Of a stretch of 64,000 bases of DNA, positions 26,901 through 36,270 are shown piece after piece. Position numbers and translations under genes: made by a program. Positions within the stretch are counted from its first letter, which is position 1; every line of letters begins with the position of its first letter. The notes under the pieces were generated by a model that was not told where the DNA came from, did not search any database, and saw only the letters and a program-made list of their open reading frames with translations. Origin of the DNA: Paenibacillus donghaensis (GTDB taxonomy: Bacteria; Bacillota; Bacilli; Paenibacillales; Paenibacillaceae); the NCBI RefSeq assembly GCF_002192415.1, contig NZ_CP021780.1, positions 434,001-498,000 of the forward strand, in the 5' to 3' direction.

Positions 26901-27002
26901 TATCCTTCTATTTCTCGCAGAAACGGAAGCCTGAAAGCGATACGTAGTATCTCTGCTTCGGAAGCATATGCCCTACAGAGACGGAGAAACCGTTTCTTCT
27001 TG
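26901..27002 (+). repeat. Multi-stem dispersed repeat, copy R4
   Basis: Starts TATCCTTCTATTTCTCGC. It is slightly diverged: the inner stem is AGCGATAC/GTATCTCT and the right arm reads AACCGTTTCTTCTTG. It lies between the transporter terminator and the response-regulator gene. Confidence 0.85.
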
Positions 27003-27038
27003 CCTTTACTAGCCAGATGACTACGGGGGGTGGAGTTC

Positions 27039-28604
27039 ATGTACAAGGTGCTGCTGGTAGACGACGAATTGCTGGATCTTGAAGGGCTGGAGCGCTTTAT
27101 GGACTGGGAAGGCCTGGGCATGGAGGTATGTGCTGCGGCCAGCAGCGGGTTCGAGGCGCTGGAGGTGCTGAACACACAACCCGTGGATATTATCGTTACG
27201 GATATCAAGATGCCAATTATGTCGGGCATGGAGCTGGCGCGCAGGGCTTATGAGCTGCGGCGTCAGCTTAAGATTGTTTTTGTGAGCGGATACGAGGATT
27301 TCCAATATGCCAAGCAGGCGATTTCGATGAGCGCGTCAGGGTACGTGCTGAAGCCTGTGGATGACAAGGATATGCACAAGACGCTGTTGGAGGTGAAGGA
27401 AGCGCTGGACCGTGAGCGGCAGCATTCCCATCTGGAGCAGTATTTCTCGGACTCCGAGCCGCTGTTGCGGCGCGAATTGTTCCATCAGCTGCTGGACGGG
27501 ATGCCGGATGAAGAACGCGTATTGTCCCTGCTGCAGCGGATCGGCATGCCGTGGCGCTCCGGCCGCTGGTATGTGGCGCTGCTGGAGCCGGATGATCTAA
27601 CCTGGAAGCTGCATGGCTACGGAGAAGGTGAGCGGGCGGCGATTGAGAAAAGACTGGACTCGGCGATTGGCCAATTCTGCGCCGAGGAGCGCATTCAGGC
27701 CTGCAAGCTGGACCGCCAGCATACGGCCCTTATTCTGGAGGAGGAGTACGACAGTGCCAGGCTGCGGGGTCTGATCCGCCAGGCGGGGAACGGAATTCCG
27801 CTCACCGTTACCATTGGCGTAGGTCCTGCCGTGGACAGTCTGGGCGGGCTGCATCTTTCTTTTGAGGGAGCCAGGGAGGCGCTGGGCCTGAAGCTGTTTC
27901 TGGGCAAAAGCAGGCTGATTGCCCACACCGCAGCCAAAGGGCCGATTACGGAGCAGGCCAAGGACCTCGACAGCATCCTGCAATCCCTGTTTCTGGCCAT
28001 GTCCACATACCGGCTGGTGGCGGTGGATGACTGCAATGAGGAGCTGTTTGTGCTGGTGGGAAATCTGGAGACGAAGCTGGAGATCTATCAGCTGTTCCTG
28101 CACATTGTATCCAAGCTGGACAGCTATCTGCATACACTGAATGAGGATTTCTACATGCTGCTTGGATTGGACCGCAAGCATCTGAACATCCTGTATCATT
28201 TCGAAACGATCGAGGATATGAAATCCTGGCTGCGGCGGCGGATGTTCGAGCTGTCCGAGCTGCTGCAGCACAAGCGGCAGGGCAAGAAGCGCAAGCTGGT
28301 CGAGGAGATCGAGCAGTATATCAGCCGGAATCTGGAGCACAACGTCATGCTGCGGGATGCGGCCAATCATTTCTCTTTCTCGCCGAATCATCTGGGTCAG
28401 ATTTTCTATGAAGAGACCGGGATCTATTTCTCCGACTATGTGAGCCTGAAGCGGCTGGAACGGGCCAAGGCCTTGCTGAGAGATCCGAAGCTGAAGGTCT
28501 ATGAGGCTGCCCATCTGGCAGGCTACAAGAATCTTTCCCATTTCAGCAAGCAATTCAAGGAGAATTATGGGGTGAGCCCGGGCGATTATCGGAGGCATTT
28601 GTAA
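27039..28604 (+). CDS. Response regulator, YesN type (REC + AraC HTH)
   Basis: 521 residues. The receiver domain (1-120) has acidic DDE near residues 8-10, the phospho-acceptor Asp in VTDIKMP and the Lys in LKPVDDKD. A long middle region follows. The AraC-type double helix-turn-helix is at the end (LRDAANHFSFSPNHLGQIF and KVYEAAHLAGYKNLSHFSKQFKENYG). ATG 27039 follows GGGGGTGGAG. With the next gene it forms a two-component pair that probably activates this carbohydrate locus. Confidence 0.93.
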   Translation: MYKVLLVDDELLDLEGLERFMDWEGLGMEVCAAASSGFEALEVLNTQPVDIIVTDIKMPIMSGMELARRAYELRRQLKIVFVSGYEDFQYAKQAISMSASGYVLKPVDDKDMHKTLLEVKEALDRERQHSHLEQYFSDSEPLLRRELFHQLLDGMPDEERVLSLLQRIGMPWRSGRWYVALLEPDDLTWKLHGYGEGERAAIEKRLDSAIGQFCAEERIQACKLDRQHTALILEEEYDSARLRGLIRQAGNGIPLTVTIGVGPAVDSLGGLHLSFEGAREALGLKLFLGKSRLIAHTAAKGPITEQAKDLDSILQSLFLAMSTYRLVAVDDCNEELFVLVGNLETKLEIYQLFLHIVSKLDSYLHTLNEDFYMLLGLDRKHLNILYHFETIEDMKSWLRRRMFELSELLQHKRQGKKRKLVEEIEQYISRNLEHNVMLRDAANHFSFSPNHLGQIFYEETGIYFSDYVSLKRLERAKALLRDPKLKVYEAAHLAGYKNLSHFSKQFKENYGVSPGDYRRHL

Positions 28605-28605
28605 C

Positions 28606-30324
28606 ATGAGGCGGCTTGGGAATGTCCCGTTTGGCTACAAGCTGATTATTCCTTATGTGGTGTGCTTGCTGCTGGCTGTGCTGAGTGTAGGAATGTTCGC
28701 GTATACTCATTCCGTGAATTCGCTTAAGGAAAAGACACGCGAGAACATTCAGGGAACCCTGCGGCAGATGCGCGACAATATCCGTTACCGCACCGACGAT
28801 ATTGAACGCATCTCCAGCATGCTCTATTACAATTATGGTCTGCAGAACGCGCTGCGCCGTTATGAGCAAGGCTGGTACAGCTACGATACGATGACCCGCA
28901 CACTGATGCCGGCGCTCGATAATCTGCTTAATTACACGGCCAGCAATATAGGACTTAGCTTATATCTGCGCAATGATGCGATTTCGGAGGTGTTCTACAA
29001 GGACAGCGAGCAGAATTCCTTGTCTTCCATCAAGAGGTATGAGATTTATCATCTGAAGCGGATTGAGCAGGAGGACTGGTATACGGGCCTCAATCTCGCC
29101 AAGCAGCCTATGGGTTTCAGTCAGTGGCGCCAGATTACGCAGGATGAGGCGCATGGCAATATCTCGCTGCTGCAGCGGCTGGACGATATCCAGCGTCTGA
29201 AGGAAATTGGTCTGGTGCGGATCAATGTGCAGATCAGCGATCTGCTGAATTCAGTCGATTACCGCAAAATAGGCGAATACAGCATGCTCACGGTGCTCGG
29301 AGCCGATGGCCGCATGCTGCTGCAATCCTCGCCGGAGGCCGGAGCGGTAGAAGCCCAAGGCTCCTCTGCCCACTGGCTGCTGCTTACGGAACCGCTGGAT
29401 GGACTCGGCTGGCAGCTCCAGGCGCATATCCCCAACAGCCTGTTCGATGCCAGTGCCAGCAAGGTGCGGCGGATGACCCTGCTGGTCTGCCTGGTAAGTG
29501 CGCTGGTGCTGAGTCTGCTGGGAATCCTGGTGTCGAGTTACTTCTCGCGACGGATTCAGAAGATTGTCGCTTCGCTGAATGCCTTCCGCGACGGCGACTT
29601 TCAGCGCCGGATCTCCTATAGTGGCAATGATGAATTGGCGCAGATTGCCGCTGCTTTTAACAGAATGGGCACCAATATTGAGGAATTGATCCACAGCAAC
29701 TATGTAGCGAATCTCCAGAAGAAAGAAGCGGAGCTGGAGTCGCTGCAGGCCCAGATCAATCCGCATTTCCTCTATAATACACTCTCCTCGATCAGCCGTC
29801 TGGCCCAGTTCGGAGATACCGCCAAACTTCATACGCTGGTTCAGGAGCTGGCCAAGTTCTACCGGATTTCGCTCAACCGCGGAGAGATCCAGACCACGGT
29901 TGCCAAGGAAGTGGAGCATGCTCAGGCCTACATTGCCATTCAGGGCATCAAATACGGCAAACGGCTGAGCATTTATTATGACATCGACCCTGAGGCGCTG
30001 GAATATACGACGGTGAAGCTGATCCTTCAGCCGTTGATTGAAAATGCGCTGGAGCATGCCTGGTTCGGAGCGACAATTGCTATCCGGCTGGTTGTGGAGA
30101 AGCTGGACCACACTATTGTATTCAAGGTGATTGATAATGGCGTTGGGATGAACGGCGATACGATTACGCAGATTTTTGCTGCCGAAGGCCCGAAGATCGG
30201 CTACGGCATCCGCAATGTGGATTCCCGGATCAAGCTGCATGCCGGCCCAGGCTATGGTGTAGTCATCGGCAGCCGTCCCGGAATCGGCACGACCATGCAG
30301 ATTACGATTCCTTGCCGGAAATGA
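28606..30324 (+). CDS. Sensor histidine kinase, YesM type
   Basis: 572 residues. A transmembrane helix lies at about 13-34, followed by an extracellular Cache-like sensor and a second helix at about 290-310. Then come a HAMP domain and the His_kinase domain, with the phospho-acceptor His in QAQINPHFLYNTLSSI and the N box LILQPLIENALEHAW and the G box DNGVGM in the ATPase domain. It starts one base after the stop of the response-regulator gene, so the pair is translationally coupled. Confidence 0.94.
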   Translation: MRRLGNVPFGYKLIIPYVVCLLLAVLSVGMFAYTHSVNSLKEKTRENIQGTLRQMRDNIRYRTDDIERISSMLYYNYGLQNALRRYEQGWYSYDTMTRTLMPALDNLLNYTASNIGLSLYLRNDAISEVFYKDSEQNSLSSIKRYEIYHLKRIEQEDWYTGLNLAKQPMGFSQWRQITQDEAHGNISLLQRLDDIQRLKEIGLVRINVQISDLLNSVDYRKIGEYSMLTVLGADGRMLLQSSPEAGAVEAQGSSAHWLLLTEPLDGLGWQLQAHIPNSLFDASASKVRRMTLLVCLVSALVLSLLGILVSSYFSRRIQKIVASLNAFRDGDFQRRISYSGNDELAQIAAAFNRMGTNIEELIHSNYVANLQKKEAELESLQAQINPHFLYNTLSSISRLAQFGDTAKLHTLVQELAKFYRISLNRGEIQTTVAKEVEHAQAYIAIQGIKYGKRLSIYYDIDPEALEYTTVKLILQPLIENALEHAWFGATIAIRLVVEKLDHTIVFKVIDNGVGMNGDTITQIFAAEGPKIGYGIRNVDSRIKLHAGPGYGVVIGSRPGIGTTMQITIPCRK

Positions 30325-30403
30325 CGGAAGTTACATTGGGGGAAGGAAGAATAGCTGCAAATACAAGGATGGATACTTTGGCTGTATAGGAGAATGCAGA
30401 GCA

Positions 30404-31366
30404 ATGAGTCAAATAGAAAATAGCATGTTCATCCGGCCAGGAGAGGTATGGCTGGATACCGGTGGCGAGCCGATCCAGGCCCATGGTGGTGGAATGCTGT
30501 ATTATGAAGGCAGTTACTATTGGTACGGCGAGAACAAAAGCGCCGCTACCTGCAACGCTAGAACGGATGTGGTGGGTGTGTCCTGCTATTGCTCAACCGA
30601 TCTGGCCCGTTGGGACAATAAGGGGATTGTGCTCGCTGCCATGCCGGAGGAGCCGGAACATGATCTTCATCCGAGCAAGGTGCTGGAGCGGCCCATGGTT
30701 ATCTATAATGAAGCCACCCGGACCTTTGTTATGTGGCTGCATAGTGATGAAGCCGATTATTCCGGCGCCCGGGCTGGGGTTGCGGTCAGCAAGACACCTG
30801 ACGGACCCTTCCGCTATCTGGGCAGCGTGCGCCCGAACGACATGATGAGCAGAGATATGACGGTGTTTGTGGACGACGACAGGGAAGCGTATCTGTTCTA
30901 TTCCTCAGAGCATAACAGCACCCTCCATATCGTCCGGCTGAGCGGCGATTATCTCAGCCCGACAGAGAGCTATACCCGCCAGTTCCCGGATAGCTATCGC
31001 GAAGCGCCAGCGGTCTTCAAGGACAAGGGCTGTTATTATCTGATCACCTCCGGCTGCACCGGCTGGGAGGCGAATGCAGCCGAATACGCGATTGCGGAGC
31101 ATCCGCTTGGCCCTTGGACCGTGATGGGCAATCCCTGCACCGGATCGGAGGTTGAGACTACGTTCCGCTCGCAGAGCACCTTCGTATTCCCGGCAGCAGG
31201 TTCACCGGGACAATATATCTTCATGGCCGACCGCTGGAACAGCAGTGATCTCGGTGATTCCCGTTATATGTGGCTGCCCGTAACAACGCAGAATGGACAG
31301 CTGAGTCTAGGCTGGCGGGATGAGTGGAAGCTCCCTGTAAGCAACAAGGGAGGGGATACAAGATGA
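30404..31366 (+). CDS. GH43-like five-bladed beta-propeller glycosidase
   Basis: 320 residues with no signal peptide, so cytoplasmic. The N-terminal WLDTGGEPIQAHGGGMLYYEG and YYWYGENK are typical of GH43 members of the exo-galactanase-like group. RPMVIYNEATRTFVMWLH, SRDMTVFVDDDREAYLFYSS and REAPAVFKDKGCYYLITSGCTGWEAN are conserved propeller blades, with the acidic residues expected at the active site. It follows the two-component genes after 80 bp and overlaps the next gene by 4 bp. It probably removes side-chain sugars from imported oligomers. Confidence 0.85.
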   Translation: MSQIENSMFIRPGEVWLDTGGEPIQAHGGGMLYYEGSYYWYGENKSAATCNARTDVVGVSCYCSTDLARWDNKGIVLAAMPEEPEHDLHPSKVLERPMVIYNEATRTFVMWLHSDEADYSGARAGVAVSKTPDGPFRYLGSVRPNDMMSRDMTVFVDDDREAYLFYSSEHNSTLHIVRLSGDYLSPTESYTRQFPDSYREAPAVFKDKGCYYLITSGCTGWEANAAEYAIAEHPLGPWTVMGNPCTGSEVETTFRSQSTFVFPAAGSPGQYIFMADRWNSSDLGDSRYMWLPVTTQNGQLSLGWRDEWKLPVSNKGGDTR

Positions 31367-33153
31367 GCGCTGCACGTTCAACGCTGCACACAGGGACATA
31401 TACAGTAGTGCTGGATGGCGATACAGATGTCTTCCGTCCTGAGCTTAGCTTCGCGCAGGAAGCAGACGGATTGCAGTATATCCGGCTTGTACTCCAGGCA
31501 GACCATGTTGCAGTTCCGCCTGCATTCACCTTGCGCTGGAGCCAGAAGGCACTGGATGTTCAAGGGCTGTGGCATCCGGTGGCAGACCGGAACCGGGCGC
31601 TGATTCCGGACTGGTGGCCGGGATTCTCCTCCAGGGCTACTTCTTCGGCACCCGTGGTCTGTCTATATGGCGGCACAGGACACAATGTGCTGAGCTTCGC
31701 CTGCTCAGATGTGCTGAATCCGCTGCAGCTGCATGCTGGCCTGCACGAAGAGTCGGCCAGCTTCGATTGCCGTGTGACTCTGTTCGCGGAGCCGTGTTCT
31801 CCCTTGCAGCAGTACGAGTTGACTCTGCGTCTGGACGCCCGCAGGCATCCTTACTACGAGGCCTTGCAGGAGGTCTCGGACTGGTGGGCCAGCTTGGAGG
31901 GCTGCCGTCCGGCTCCGGTTCCTGAAACGGCGAGAGAGCCGATGTATTCCACCTGGTACAGCTTCCATCAGCAGCTGGAGCCGGAGGCGGTAGAGGAGCA
32001 GTGCCGAATCGCCGCACAGCTTGGCTGCAAGGCGGTCATCATCGATGACGGCTGGCAGACGTCGGACGAGAGCCGCGGCTATGCCTATTGCGGCGACTGG
32101 GCGGTCAGCCCAGCTAAGCTGCCGGAGATGAAACATCATGTAGCCAGAGTGCATCAGCTTGGCCTGAAATACCTGTTATGGTATGCGGTGCCTTTCATCG
32201 GCAAGCACAGCATGGCCTGGAGCAGATTCGGGCATAAGCTGCTCTATATGAATGAGGAGCTTGGTGCCGGGATCGTGGACCCCCGGTTCCCGGAGGTGCG
32301 GGAGTACCTGACTGCCATTTATGAGCAGGCCTTGCTGGATTGGGATCTCGACGGCTTCAAGCTGGATTTCGTCGACAGCTTCTACGCGGACAGCACTTCA
32401 GCCGCCCGGCTTGGCGATGGCCGGGATACCGATTCTGTACCGGAGGCGGTGGATCTCCTGCTCAGCGGCATCATCTCCCGGTTGAAGCAACTGAAGCCGG
32501 GAATCATGATTGAATTCAGGCAGAATTATATCGGACCCTTAATGCGTAAATACGGCAATATCTTTCGGGCGGCCGATTGTCCGGGCGATGCGCTCCAGAA
32601 CCGAATCAAGACGATCGATATCCGGCTGCTGGGAGGCGGAACCGCAGCCCATGCCGATATGCTGATGTGGCATCCGGAGGAAACGGCGGAGCATGCAGCC
32701 TTACAGCTGCTGAATGTGCTGTTCGCCGTTCCGCAAATCTCGATGCTGCTAAACCGTATCCCGACTTCCCAATTCCAGATGCTGTTCTTCTGGCTGACCT
32801 TCTGGCGGGAGCATCGTGATGTACTGCTGGACGGCAAGCTTGCGCCGCAGCATCCCGAGCTGCTCTATCCGCTGGTCTTGGCCCGCACACCGTACAAGCT
32901 GGCGGCTGCGGCCTATCAGGACACAGTAATTCCTTTGGCCGGAGAGCTGCCGGAGCAGGTCTACATCGTGAACGGAACCTTGCTGGAGCGGCTGGTGGTG
33001 GAGCTGGATCAGGCCTACGAAGGAGTGGGTGTTAAGGTTCAGGATTGCCGGGGGGCAGTGGTCCGGGAAGAGCTGGTCAACTTAGGCAAAGGCGTTCATA
33101 TGCTGGAGGTGCCGGCAGCAGGGTTGATTACACTGCGCATGGCGAATGAATAA
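31363..33153 (+). CDS. Alpha-galactosidase, GH36 family
   Basis: 596 residues from ATG 31363 (GGGAGGGGA upstream), overlapping the GH43 stop as ATGA. An N-terminal beta-sandwich is followed by the TIM barrel from MYSTWYSFHQQ. IIDDGWQ and DGFKLDFVDSF carry the catalytic nucleophile Asp, and FRAADCPGDALQNR carries the acid/base Asp. It is cytoplasmic and should remove alpha-1,6-galactose from imported galactomanno-oligosaccharides, completing the pathway begun by GH26. Confidence 0.9.
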   Translation: MSAARSTLHTGTYTVVLDGDTDVFRPELSFAQEADGLQYIRLVLQADHVAVPPAFTLRWSQKALDVQGLWHPVADRNRALIPDWWPGFSSRATSSAPVVCLYGGTGHNVLSFACSDVLNPLQLHAGLHEESASFDCRVTLFAEPCSPLQQYELTLRLDARRHPYYEALQEVSDWWASLEGCRPAPVPETAREPMYSTWYSFHQQLEPEAVEEQCRIAAQLGCKAVIIDDGWQTSDESRGYAYCGDWAVSPAKLPEMKHHVARVHQLGLKYLLWYAVPFIGKHSMAWSRFGHKLLYMNEELGAGIVDPRFPEVREYLTAIYEQALLDWDLDGFKLDFVDSFYADSTSAARLGDGRDTDSVPEAVDLLLSGIISRLKQLKPGIMIEFRQNYIGPLMRKYGNIFRAADCPGDALQNRIKTIDIRLLGGGTAAHADMLMWHPEETAEHAALQLLNVLFAVPQISMLLNRIPTSQFQMLFFWLTFWREHRDVLLDGKLAPQHPELLYPLVLARTPYKLAAAAYQDTVIPLAGELPEQVYIVNGTLLERLVVELDQAYEGVGVKVQDCRGAVVREELVNLGKGVHMLEVPAAGLITLRMANE

Positions 33154-33256
33154 ACCTGAAACTAAATTCCTGAGCATCCCGTGCATATTACGATTTCTAT
33201 CAAAACCTTATTTTAAAAGTGCAATTGAATATAGCCGGATCACCAACCAGTGAACA

Positions 33257-33570
33257 AATAGATGCGAAATTGGTTACTACTTAGGTCCTTTGAGAGGTCT
33301 TAAAAGGTTACTGTGGAACGTTCGGAGCAAATAGATGCGAAACTGCAACTAATTTCAGTTGAAACCTCTGTCAGGAGGCGATTAAGTGCGATATTGCAAC
33401 TAATTTCGAATAAATCAAGTATTTTTTGCTCGAATGACGGAATTAAGTGCCTTTTTGCAACTATTTACTCCAAAACGGAAAAAACGGACTAATTAGATGC
33501 ACTTTTGCAACTAAATTAATGATTCGAGCTTGTTGAGGAAACCATTACGGAGATGAGTTGATTAACCCAG
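33257..33570 (+). repeat. Four-hairpin intergenic element, copy B
   Basis: The left end has GGTTACTACTTAGGTCC at 33272, preceded by a half hairpin unit. Four hairpin units start at about 33329, 33380, 33440 and 33491 (spacings 51, 60, 51); examples are ATAGATGC-GAAACT-GCAACTAA and TTAGATGC-ACTTTT-GCAACTAA. The right end, with GATTCGAGCTTG, is related to copy F but lacks a clear terminal repeat. It fills the 500-bp gap before the MurG-like gene. Confidence 0.8.
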
Positions 33571-33670
33571 GGATTATAGAATTGTGAAAAGGCTTCTCTT
33601 CGCGTAAAATCAATTCCACCACAGAATTTGATTACTGTATGTGCGATAATGAGATGAGGTGATCACAGTT

Positions 33671-34741
33671 TTGAAAAAAATATTATTAACTGGTGGGGGT
33701 TCAACTGGACATGTGGCAGTTAATCTTGCATTAATTCCCAAGCTTCGGAATCTCAACTGGGAGATAGGGTATATTGGTTCAAAAAATGGTATAGAACATG
33801 AGTTAATCAATGGTATAAAAGACGTGAAATACTTCGCTATTTCGACCGGTAAACTTAGAAGATACATTTCAATAGAAAATTTAAAGGATCCCGTAAAAGT
33901 TATAAAAGGCATTAGGCAGTCCTACAAAATAATTAGAGAGTATAAACCTGATGTCATCTTTTCTAAGGGGGGCTTTGTATCGGTTCCTGTAGTATTGGCT
34001 GCCTGGATGAATAAGGTCCCAATAATCATACATGAATCGGATGTTACTCCTGGCTTGGCCAATAAGATTTCAATGCCATTTGCGAGCAAAATTTGCCTCA
34101 CCTTTAAAGATACTGAAAGACTGGTTCCCAAAGAAAAGGGTATATTTGTAGGTCCGATTATTAGAAATGATATCAAAAATGGAAGTAAAGAACGGGCCAT
34201 GGAAATGTGTGGTTTTCACGATCGGAGAGCAGTTCTGCTCGTGATGGGGGGAAGCTTGGGCTCCAATTTCATCAATCAAGTGGTTAGAGATAGTGTTCCC
34301 CGACTGATGAGTAAATTTCAAATTATACATATATGCGGAAAGGATAATGTGGAATCTTCCTTTAACGTTGATGGCTATAAACAATTTGAATATGTAGACA
34401 GCGAATTGAAGCATCTATTGGCTTTGGCGGATATAGTCGTATCCAGAGCAGGTTCTAATTCGATTTTTGAGTTTTTATATTTAAATAAGCCGATGTTGCT
34501 GGTTCCTCTTTCTGGTAAAGCTAGCAGGGGGGATCAAATTCTAAATGCAAATTCTTTTCAACAACTTGGGTACAGTAGAGTCATGACTGAGGAAAAATGT
34601 AATATGGGTACTTTCATTGAAGAGGTAAATTTTTTATACACTAATCGGGAACCGATTATCGATAAAATGAAGCAAGCTCCCAAAAAAGACACTTTAGAGG
34701 ATATTATAAATATTATTAATGACTTCACAAGAAGTCGATAG
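33671..34741 (+). CDS. MurG-like glycosyltransferase paralogue (GT28), AT-rich
   Basis: 356 residues from TTG 33671 (GAGGTGAT upstream). It has the MurG glycine-rich loop LTGGGSTGHVAVNLALIP, the GGFVSVPVVLAAW and HESDVTPGLANK motifs, a VMGGSLGS second loop and SRAGSNSIFEFL for the UDP-GlcNAc site. It would transfer GlcNAc to a lipid-linked muramoyl peptide or a related acceptor. Codon use is far more AT-rich than its neighbours, and it lies outside any mur cluster, so it looks like an acquired paralogue rather than the essential murG. Confidence 0.85.
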   Translation: MKKILLTGGGSTGHVAVNLALIPKLRNLNWEIGYIGSKNGIEHELINGIKDVKYFAISTGKLRRYISIENLKDPVKVIKGIRQSYKIIREYKPDVIFSKGGFVSVPVVLAAWMNKVPIIIHESDVTPGLANKISMPFASKICLTFKDTERLVPKEKGIFVGPIIRNDIKNGSKERAMEMCGFHDRRAVLLVMGGSLGSNFINQVVRDSVPRLMSKFQIIHICGKDNVESSFNVDGYKQFEYVDSELKHLLALADIVVSRAGSNSIFEFLYLNKPMLLVPLSGKASRGDQILNANSFQQLGYSRVMTEEKCNMGTFIEEVNFLYTNREPIIDKMKQAPKKDTLEDIINIINDFTRSR

Positions 34742-34751
34742 ATTAAACCAA

Positions 34752-34788
34752 CAAACAGGCCATCCAGTAAACCGGGGGGGCCTGTTTG
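34752..34788. terminator. Terminator between convergent MurG-like and M20 genes
   Basis: CAAACAGGCC at 34752-34761 pairs with GGCCTGTTTG at 34779-34788. T runs are short, so strength is uncertain. Confidence 0.65.
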
Positions 34789-34810
34789 CCAATTCTATTC
34801 GTTGTGAATC

Positions 34811-36166
34811 TTAGACCGTCTTCAGAAACTCTACAATGGTCAGCAGACCTTTGTCGAAGTTCTCCAGGTTGAAGTGCTCATCCGGCGCATGCAGATTCTC
34901 GTCATCCAGGCCAAAGCCCATCAGCACAACCGGCGCTTCCAGCACACGGGCGAAGCTCTCCATGATCGGAATCGAGCCGCCGTCTTTGGTGAACAGGGCG
35001 CGGCTGCCATAAACCTTACCGTAGGCATCGGCTGCTGTCTGCAGAATCGGATGGGACGGATCGCTGTTGAAAGCGCGCGCCTTCTCCATTTGCTTGACCT
35101 GCACCTTGGCTCCGGTCTGGATGTGGGCCTTCAGATGCGCTTCAATGGCATCCAGAATATGCTGCGGATCCTGATCGCCCACCAGGCGGCAGGTAATCTT
35201 GGCGTGTGCTTCCTTCGGAATGACGGTCTTGCTGCCTTCTCCCTGGAATCCGCCCCATACCCCGTTAAGCTCAAGGGTTGGACGTGCGCCCACACGCTCT
35301 ACGAAGGAATATCCTTCCTCGCCATACAGCGCCTCCAGTCCAAGACCTTCTCTGATCTTGTTCTCGTCTACCCCTTGTTTGCTGAATTCATCGCGCAGCA
35401 GCGGAGACAGCTGAGGCACTCCTTCATAGAAGCCTTCCACACTTATCCGGCCCTTGTCGTCATGCAGCGAATCCAGCAGGGAGACAAGCGCATGCAGCGC
35501 GTTAGGCACGCCGCCGCCGTAGGAACCGGAGTGCAGATCGGTCACAGCGGTGTTCACGGTGACTTCCAGCGAGCAGAGGCCGCGCAGTCCGGTGCAGATG
35601 GCAGGACGGCCGCGCTCCAGCAGAGAGGTGTCGGAGACCAGCACGGCATCCGCAGCAAGCTTCTCCTTGTTCGCTTCAAGGAATGGAGGCAGGTTGACGC
35701 TGCCGATTTCCTCCTCGCCTTCGATGCAGAGCTTGAGGTTCACAGGCAGCGTGCCTTCCTGTTTCAGGATGGCTTCGATGGCCTTGATGTGGATCATGAC
35801 CTGGCCTTTGTCGTCGGTGGCTCCGCGTGCATAGAGCTTGCCGTCCCGGATCTCCGGCTCGAACGGAGGCGTGGTCCAGAGGTTGAGCGGGTCCACCGGC
35901 TGCACATCATAATGGCCATAGACCAGAATGGTCGGTTTGCCCGGAGCATGAAGATAATCGGCGTATATGACCGGATGTCCGGCAGTCGGATGCAGCTCGA
36001 TGTTCTCCAGACCAGCCCGTTTCAGGGTGTCCAGCAGCCAGTGGGCTGCAGTCAGCACGTCGTCCTTGTGGGCGGACAGAGCGGAAATGCTGGGTATAGC
36101 CAGCCATTGCTTCAGTTCTTCGAGATGGGCTTCCCGTTCCTTTTGAAAATAAGCTTCGTATGACAT
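34811..36166 (-). CDS. M20-family dipeptidase
   Basis: 451 residues from ATG 36166, with AGGAGG about 12-17 nt upstream. The zinc-binding motifs are VYGHYDVQP, ARGATDDKGQ and CIEGEEEIGS. The dimerisation lid is present (DLHSGSYGGGVPNALHAL) and the C-terminal GFGLDDENLHAPDEHF supplies the last metal His. It resembles the ArgE/DapE/CPG2-like dipeptidases that hydrolyse dipeptides in the cytoplasm. It is monocistronic. Confidence 0.92.
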   Translation of the reverse strand: MSYEAYFQKEREAHLEELKQWLAIPSISALSAHKDDVLTAAHWLLDTLKRAGLENIELHPTAGHPVIYADYLHAPGKPTILVYGHYDVQPVDPLNLWTTPPFEPEIRDGKLYARGATDDKGQVMIHIKAIEAILKQEGTLPVNLKLCIEGEEEIGSVNLPPFLEANKEKLAADAVLVSDTSLLERGRPAICTGLRGLCSLEVTVNTAVTDLHSGSYGGGVPNALHALVSLLDSLHDDKGRISVEGFYEGVPQLSPLLRDEFSKQGVDENKIREGLGLEALYGEEGYSFVERVGARPTLELNGVWGGFQGEGSKTVIPKEAHAKITCRLVGDQDPQHILDAIEAHLKAHIQTGAKVQVKQMEKARAFNSDPSHPILQTAADAYGKVYGSRALFTKDGGSIPIMESFARVLEAPVVLMGFGLDDENLHAPDEHFNLENFDKGLLTIVEFLKTV

Positions 36167-36212
36167 AGCGGGTATGTACCTCCTAGAGCGGTTATAAGAT
36201 AAACGCAAGAAT

Positions 36213-36270
36213 CGGCGGCAGCGCCCGGCCAGATCCCGAAGTCGAAGGGAAGGGCCGGACGCTGCCGCTG
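36213..36270. repeat. Large GC-rich hairpin in the M20 gene leader
   Basis: CGGCAGCGCCCGGCC at 36216-36230 pairs with GGGCCGGACGCTGCCG at 36252-36267 (one mismatch). It lies about 50 bp upstream of the M20 start. ATCGGCGGCAGYGCCCGG recurs at about 36401 inside a second palindrome (ATCAAACCGGG/CCCGGGGTTTGAT). Confidence 0.6.

Noticed and set aside
34874..36163. 429-codon forward frame opposite the M20 dipeptidase
   Set aside because: It is antisense to a clear M20 enzyme, rich in Gln/His/Arg from mirrored codons, with no domain.
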